In this document: piece after piece, positions 60,366 to 64,000 of the stretch
Numbering within the stretch: position 1 is the first letter of the stretch
Layout of the letters: every line of letters begins with the position of its first letter
Source: CAVTOA01 sp963736285
GTDB lineage: Bacteria > Actinomycetota > Actinomycetes > Mycobacteriales > QHCE01
Assembly (NCBI GenBank): GCA_963736285.1
Contig: CAVTOA010000003.1
Location: forward strand, 744,001 to 808,000
Direction of reading: 5' to 3'
Length of the DNA: 64,000 nucleotides
Notes under the pieces: generated by a model
The model's input: only the letters and a program-made list of their open reading frames with translations
Database searches by the model: none
What the model was told of the DNA's origin: nothing
Translations under genes and position numbers: made by a program

Positions 60366-60976
60366 ACGAGCAGATTCGGCTGCTTCTCGCCGACGATCAG
60401 GCCTTGGTGCGGGGGGCCCTCGCCGCTTTGCTCGCGCTGGAGTCCGATGTGGACGTGGTGGCGGAGGTTGGCCGGGGAGACGAAGTGGTTCCAGCTGCTC
60501 TTCGCACTCGCCCTCAGGTGGCATTGCTCGACGTCGAAATGCCGGGGTTGGACGGCATCGCAGCCACGGCCGCGTTGCGGGCAGAGCTGCCGACCTGCCG
60601 AGTCCTTATGGTGACGACCTTTGGCCGCCCAGGCTACCTACGCCGGGCCATGGCCGCGGGGGCCAGTGGTTTTGTCGTCAAAGACACCCCGGCCAGACAG
60701 CTCGCCGATGCGGTCCGCCGGGTACATGCGGGACTGCGCGTGGTCGACCCATCCTTGGCGGCCGAGACGTTGGCCAGCGGCGAGAGTCCACTCACGACTC
60801 GGGAAACAGATGTGCTTCGCGCGGCCCGTGCCGGTGGCACCGCCGCCGATCTTGCTCGCGAGTTGCGGTTATCTGAGGGAACTGTCCGTAACCATTTGTC
60901 GGCGGCGATCGGCAAAACTGGCGCGAGAACGCGGGCAGAGGCGGTACGTCTGGCCACCGAAAACGGCTGGCTATAA
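60362..60976 (+). CDS. NarL/DesR-family response regulator
   Basis: 204 residues from a GTG at 60362 that overlaps the kinase stop (GTGA). The receiver domain holds the acidic pocket RLLLADDQALVRGALAALLA and the phospho-Asp in RPQVALLDVEMPGLDGIAAT. The LuxR-type HTH is SPLTTRETDVLRAARAGGTA followed by LARELRLSEGTVRNHLSAAI. It should bind the promoter of the ABC operon. Longer readings from 60080 run through the kinase gene and are shadow frames. Confidence 0.93.
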   Translation: MNEQIRLLLADDQALVRGALAALLALESDVDVVAEVGRGDEVVPAALRTRPQVALLDVEMPGLDGIAATAALRAELPTCRVLMVTTFGRPGYLRRAMAAGASGFVVKDTPARQLADAVRRVHAGLRVVDPSLAAETLASGESPLTTRETDVLRAARAGGTAADLARELRLSEGTVRNHLSAAIGKTGARTRAEAVRLATENGWL

Positions 60977-60992
60977 CCAGATACAGACGCGA

Positions 60993-61922
60993 CTAGAGCA
61001 GCGCACGAGCGGCGGCGAGGGTTCTGTCCACGTAGCTGGTGCCGAACATCACTACGTGCACCAACAGCAGATGAAGCTGATGCAGCGGAACCCGCTCGCG
61101 CCACCCCTCTGCCAGAGGGAACACCTCGTTGTAGGCGGCGACGATTTCGTCCAGATATGGGGCACCGAACAGGGCGAGTGTGGCGAGATCGGTTTCTCGG
61201 TGCCCTCCTTGAGCGGCGGGGTCGACCAGCCACGCTTGCCCGTCAACTCCATAGTGGACGTTGCTTGACCACAGGTCGCCGTGGATGCGGGCGGGTGGCT
61301 CGGCCGGCCCGGCAAGGGATTCGAATCGCCGCAATACCCGTTCCACTGTCTCGACGTGCGCGGCGTCGAGTGTGTGCGCATCGCGAGCACTCCGCAGAAA
61401 CGGACGCAGCCGACGTTCCACGAAAAACCGCGGCCAGCTGCCGTCAACGTCCTGATTGTCCAGTGGCAAGCTGCCGATGTAGCCCGGGCGATCGGCGCCA
61501 AACCTGGGTGCCCCGGCGCGGTGTAGTGCGGCGAGGCCGTGCCCGAGCGCTCGGGCGGCGTTCTGGTTGGGGGTTCCCGGCGGCACCCATTCCAGCACCA
61601 AATACCGCTGGGTCACGCCGATGACTTCTGGAACAGGCACCGCCTCTGCCTCGGCGAGCCATCGCAACCCCGCGGCTTCCACACTAAAAAAATCGGTCGG
61701 TGCGGCAGGACGCGACTTCGCGAATAGGTCTATTCCGTCGTCGAGGGTCCATCGTTCCGCTATACAGATCTCACCGCCGAAAATCCGGCCGGTGCGAATA
61801 CGCTGATGCTCGATGAGCCGGTCGATTGTTTCGGGGTGCTCACGTAGGTATGCAAGATCCACGCTTTTACGGTAGAGGTCGCATAAAGCGGCAAACCCTC
61901 GGCTAGGGAAGTCGAAGAGCAA
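60993..61922 (-). CDS. Fructosamine kinase family protein
   Basis: A 309-residue kinase of the FN3K/aminoglycoside-phosphotransferase fold that phosphorylates sugars attached to amines, helping to repair glycated proteins. It shows VEAAGLRWLAEAEAVPVPEV, the hinge YLVLEWVPPGTPNQNAARAL, the catalytic IHGDLWSSNVHYGVDGQAWL and VDPAAQGGHRETDLATLALF. This IHGDLWxxN and DPaxxxGhrExDLA combination is typical of FN3K-related enzymes. It is divergent from the DDAH-like gene and convergent with the response regulator. Confidence 0.88.
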   Translation of the reverse strand: MLFDFPSRGFAALCDLYRKSVDLAYLREHPETIDRLIEHQRIRTGRIFGGEICIAERWTLDDGIDLFAKSRPAAPTDFFSVEAAGLRWLAEAEAVPVPEVIGVTQRYLVLEWVPPGTPNQNAARALGHGLAALHRAGAPRFGADRPGYIGSLPLDNQDVDGSWPRFFVERRLRPFLRSARDAHTLDAAHVETVERVLRRFESLAGPAEPPARIHGDLWSSNVHYGVDGQAWLVDPAAQGGHRETDLATLALFGAPYLDEIVAAYNEVFPLAEGWRERVPLHQLHLLLVHVVMFGTSYVDRTLAAARALL

Positions 61923-61955
61923 CCGCTTGCGAGTCGGGTAATGGAGGCACGTGCT

Positions 61956-62861
61956 ATGACATCGTCAACGAGGGCGGGCGCTGTGTCCACGTCGGAAAGG
62001 ACATCAAGTAGGTCCGCTCGACCGCGCACCTATTTGATGTGTCCACCGGAGCATTTTGCCGTTCAATATGCGATCAACGCATGGATGGATACCTCCGTTG
62101 CGGTAGATCCGGCGCGCGCGACGAAGCAGTGGTCGGCACTGAAAGACTTGTACCAAGAATTGGGCCATACCGTCCATGTATTGGAGGCGGCTGTCGACTT
62201 GCCCGACATGGTCTTCTCCGCCAATGGAGCGTTCAGCGTGGACGGTGTCGTCTATGGCGCGACCTTCGCCTATCCGCAACGAGCGGCTGAGGCGGGCGCT
62301 CACCGCGCCTGGTACCTGGCCAGTGGTTGGGATTTGGTGGACTCACGCCATACAAACGAGGGTGAGGGCGACTTCGCGTACCTTCCAGACCGGGGCCTCA
62401 TCCTGGCAGGGTACGGATTTCGTACGGAGTCGTCCGCGCATGCTGAGGCACAAGAAGCTTTGGGGCGGCAAGTCGTAAGTCTGCGCTTGATCGACGAGCG
62501 TTTCTACCATCTCGACCTGGCACTTTTTGCCCTCGATGATGCGAATGTCTGCTATTACCCGGGGGCTTTTTCGCCCAGTTCGAGACGTATCCTTGCGCGG
62601 TTGTTTCCCGACGCGATCATCGCCAGCGAGACTGACGCGTTGGCATTTGGTCTGAACTCTGTTAGCGACGGTCAGCACGTAGTCATCGCTGCCGCAGCGG
62701 AAGAGCTGTCGACGAAGTTGGCGCAGTGTGGCTATGTGCCCATCGCCATTGACTTGTCGGAACTTGCCAAGGGGGGCGGCGGCGCCAAATGCTGCACAGC
62801 AGAGTTGAGAACTCTGGGTTATACGACTGGTCGCGCCGGAAATGGCTATGTCCAGGAGTAG
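61956..62861 (+). CDS. DDAH/amidinotransferase-family hydrolase
   Basis: About 301 residues from an ATG at 61956 (GGAGG eight bases upstream). It belongs to the pentein-fold dimethylarginine dimethylaminohydrolase/arginine deiminase group. The active-site pieces are DLPDMVFSANGAFSVDGVVY, RHTNEGEGDFAYLP, the His in RFYHLDLALFALDDANVCYY, and the nucleophilic Cys in the C-terminal GGGGAKCCTAELR. The family hydrolyses N-methylated arginines or related guanidines. Its exact substrate is not known, and no ornithine-metabolism partner is next to it. Confidence 0.85.
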   Translation: MTSSTRAGAVSTSERTSSRSARPRTYLMCPPEHFAVQYAINAWMDTSVAVDPARATKQWSALKDLYQELGHTVHVLEAAVDLPDMVFSANGAFSVDGVVYGATFAYPQRAAEAGAHRAWYLASGWDLVDSRHTNEGEGDFAYLPDRGLILAGYGFRTESSAHAEAQEALGRQVVSLRLIDERFYHLDLALFALDDANVCYYPGAFSPSSRRILARLFPDAIIASETDALAFGLNSVSDGQHVVIAAAAEELSTKLAQCGYVPIAIDLSELAKGGGGAKCCTAELRTLGYTTGRAGNGYVQE

Positions 62862-62951
62862 CTCGTGACCTGCACCCCAGCGACCTAACAGACATTTTGA
62901 ACCCGGTAGGCTCGTGGCCGAGCCCAGTGTATGCGAGAGGCAGGCTTGCGG

Positions 62952-64000
62952 GTGACGACGCGTGACGGAGGCGTCCCAAACGCAGCTATAGCGACCATAA
63001 CGGACGCCCAACAACAACGACCCACACCAAACGAAGCACGCCCTGTGGGCGGCGTGGTAACCGCATGGGGCGAGCTCGTGGAGCCGCTCAGTGCGTTGCA
63101 TCTGTTGCTGTCTCGCGTCCGATTTCCGTTAGATCTGCCGCAGACGAGCAATGCCACCGAGACGACGTATGAGTTGGTGGATCAGCTGGGTGGCTATGTG
63201 ATTTCCCGGTTGAGCCAACCCGGTGAGCCGCTTTTGGTGGCGGTCGCGGGACCGACTGGTGTCGGCAAGTCGACATTGGTCAATAGTTTGGTGGGTTCGG
63301 CCGTAAGCCCTTCGGGTGTGCTCCGCCCCACCACCCGCAAACCTGTGCTGGTGTTTCACCCCGACGATCGCGACGCACATCGAGGGCTTGTAGGCGCGGA
63401 CCTCATCTCCACAGAGTCCGACACCATCCCCGCCGGAGTCTCATTCGTGGACGCTCCGGACATCGATTCGGTAGTGGAAGACAATCGCGCGGTCGCAGAC
63501 CAACTTCTCGACATCGCAGATCTGTGGCTCTTCGTGACGAGCGCGGCCCGTTACGCCGATGCGGTTCCGTGGGACCTACTGCTCGAGGCCGAGGCGCGCG
63601 GCGCTTCGCTGGCCGTGGTGCTCAACCGGGTGCCCGCGCAAGCTCGGGACCGGGTGGTGCCGCACTTCCGAGCGATGCTCGCCACCCACGACCTTGGTGG
63701 GGCAGAACTGTTCGTGATCGAAGAGCATGAGCGCGCACTCATGTCGCAAGATCGCCTGCTGCCGGCAGATGCGGTGGAGCCATTAACGGCATGGTGCGAA
63801 CGGCTCGCTGAGGATGGGCCAGTACGTGACGCGGCAATCCGGAAGACGCTGCATGGTGCCCTGGCGTCTGTCTCGCCCCGGGTCACCACGATCGCCGCAC
63901 ACATCGATGCGCAGCGGGTGGCGCTTCGGAGACTCCGTGACTCGCTGGATTCGGCATATGGTGCGTCAACTGCTCGAATCCATCGCAGCATAGAAGAGGG
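62952..64000 (+). CDS. Dynamin-like GTPase, N-terminal part
   Basis: The frame is open from a GTG at 62952 to the end of the window (about 349 codons), so the gene is cut by the border. It begins VTTRDGGVPNAAIATITDAQ and has the GTPase P-loop VAVAGPTGVGKSTLVNSLVG (about residue 98). A switch-I-like RPTTRKPVLVFHP follows, then DAPDIDSVVEDNRAVADQLL (G3-like) and a NRV-type G4-like segment (AVVLNRVPAQ). Bacterial dynamin-like proteins of this kind are often encoded in pairs and remodel membranes. The C-terminal half and a possible partner gene would lie to the right. Confidence 0.75.
   Translation, partial: MTTRDGGVPNAAIATITDAQQQRPTPNEARPVGGVVTAWGELVEPLSALHLLLSRVRFPLDLPQTSNATETTYELVDQLGGYVISRLSQPGEPLLVAVAGPTGVGKSTLVNSLVGSAVSPSGVLRPTTRKPVLVFHPDDRDAHRGLVGADLISTESDTIPAGVSFVDAPDIDSVVEDNRAVADQLLDIADLWLFVTSAARYADAVPWDLLLEAEARGASLAVVLNRVPAQARDRVVPHFRAMLATHDLGGAELFVIEEHERALMSQDRLLPADAVEPLTAWCERLAEDGPVRDAAIRKTLHGALASVSPRVTTIAAHIDAQRVALRRLRDSLDSAYGASTARIHRSIEE

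Noticed and set aside
1..64000. CRISPR array or rRNA operon
   Set aside because: I saw no regularly spaced short repeats with unique spacers and no conserved rRNA sequence in the window.

Overview
The window is actinobacterial chromosomal DNA spanning the replication origin. The evidence is the gene order gyrA, gyrB, dciA, recF, gnd, dnaN, oriC, dnaA on one side and rpmH, rnpA, yidD, yidC, jag, rsmG, parA, parB on the other, plus a DUF3566 gene followed by tRNA-Ile and tRNA-Ala. A second block (nudix, pcnA, murJ, pseudokinase, trxB, trxA, cwlM) and a third (ino1, padR, DUF5318, ponA, GT87, rpsF, ssb, rpsR, rplI, dnaB) match the arrangement known from mycobacteria and their relatives. The gnd gene between dnaN and recF is an arrangement seen in streptomycetes and other actinomycetes. 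I do not assign a genus.

Layout. 1-2.7 kb: methylcitrate cycle genes prpD (partial), prpB and prpC. 2.7-3.3 kb: a RibD/DHFR-like reductase. 3.3-4.7 kb: a graveyard of element remnants (VapBC-like pair, deleted tyrosine integrase, inverted repeats) lying against the 3' end of tRNA-Ala. 4.75-19.3 kb: the leftward replication block, with a full-length intein in GyrA and oriC at about 17.14-17.69 kb. 19.8-25.5 kb: the rightward rpmH to parB block, with two parS sites inside the 5' part of parA. 25.5-36.3 kb: leftward cell-envelope and redox genes (Ddl-like ligase, aminotransferase, CwlM, TrxA, TrxB, pseudokinase, a NlpC/P60 hydrolase under a c-di-AMP riboswitch, MurJ, nudix). 36.4-43.4 kb: PCMT-like methyltransferase, PcnA, MFS transporter, nudix, Ino1, PadR, DUF5318. 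43.5-54.2 kb: PonA, GT87, endonuclease IV, a surface protein, then rpsF-ssb-rpsR-rplI and dnaB, which carries a second intein. 54.5-57.4 kb: accessory secreted proteins, including a five-unit chaplin-like repeat gene, and a broken DUF3800-like gene. 57.4-61 kb: an ABC exporter with a two-component system. 61-64 kb: fructosamine kinase, a DDAH-like hydrolase and a partial dynamin-like GTPase.

The genes share a theme of chromosome replication and segregation coupled to envelope growth: DnaA, DnaN, DciA, DnaB, gyrase, ParAB/parS, MurJ with its separate pseudokinase, CwlM, PonA and a c-di-AMP-controlled wall hydrolase. DnaA boxes occur not only in oriC but also before dnaA, before dnaB, between gyrB and gyrA, and in the MFS/nudix spacer.

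A major caveat is that many genes, including essential ones (gyrB, dnaN, dnaA, rpsF, ssb, dnaB), are split by single-base frame breaks, nearly all compatible with one extra base. Consensus sequence errors are the likeliest cause. The chaplin-like gene has a much higher density of such breaks and may be misassembled or decaying.
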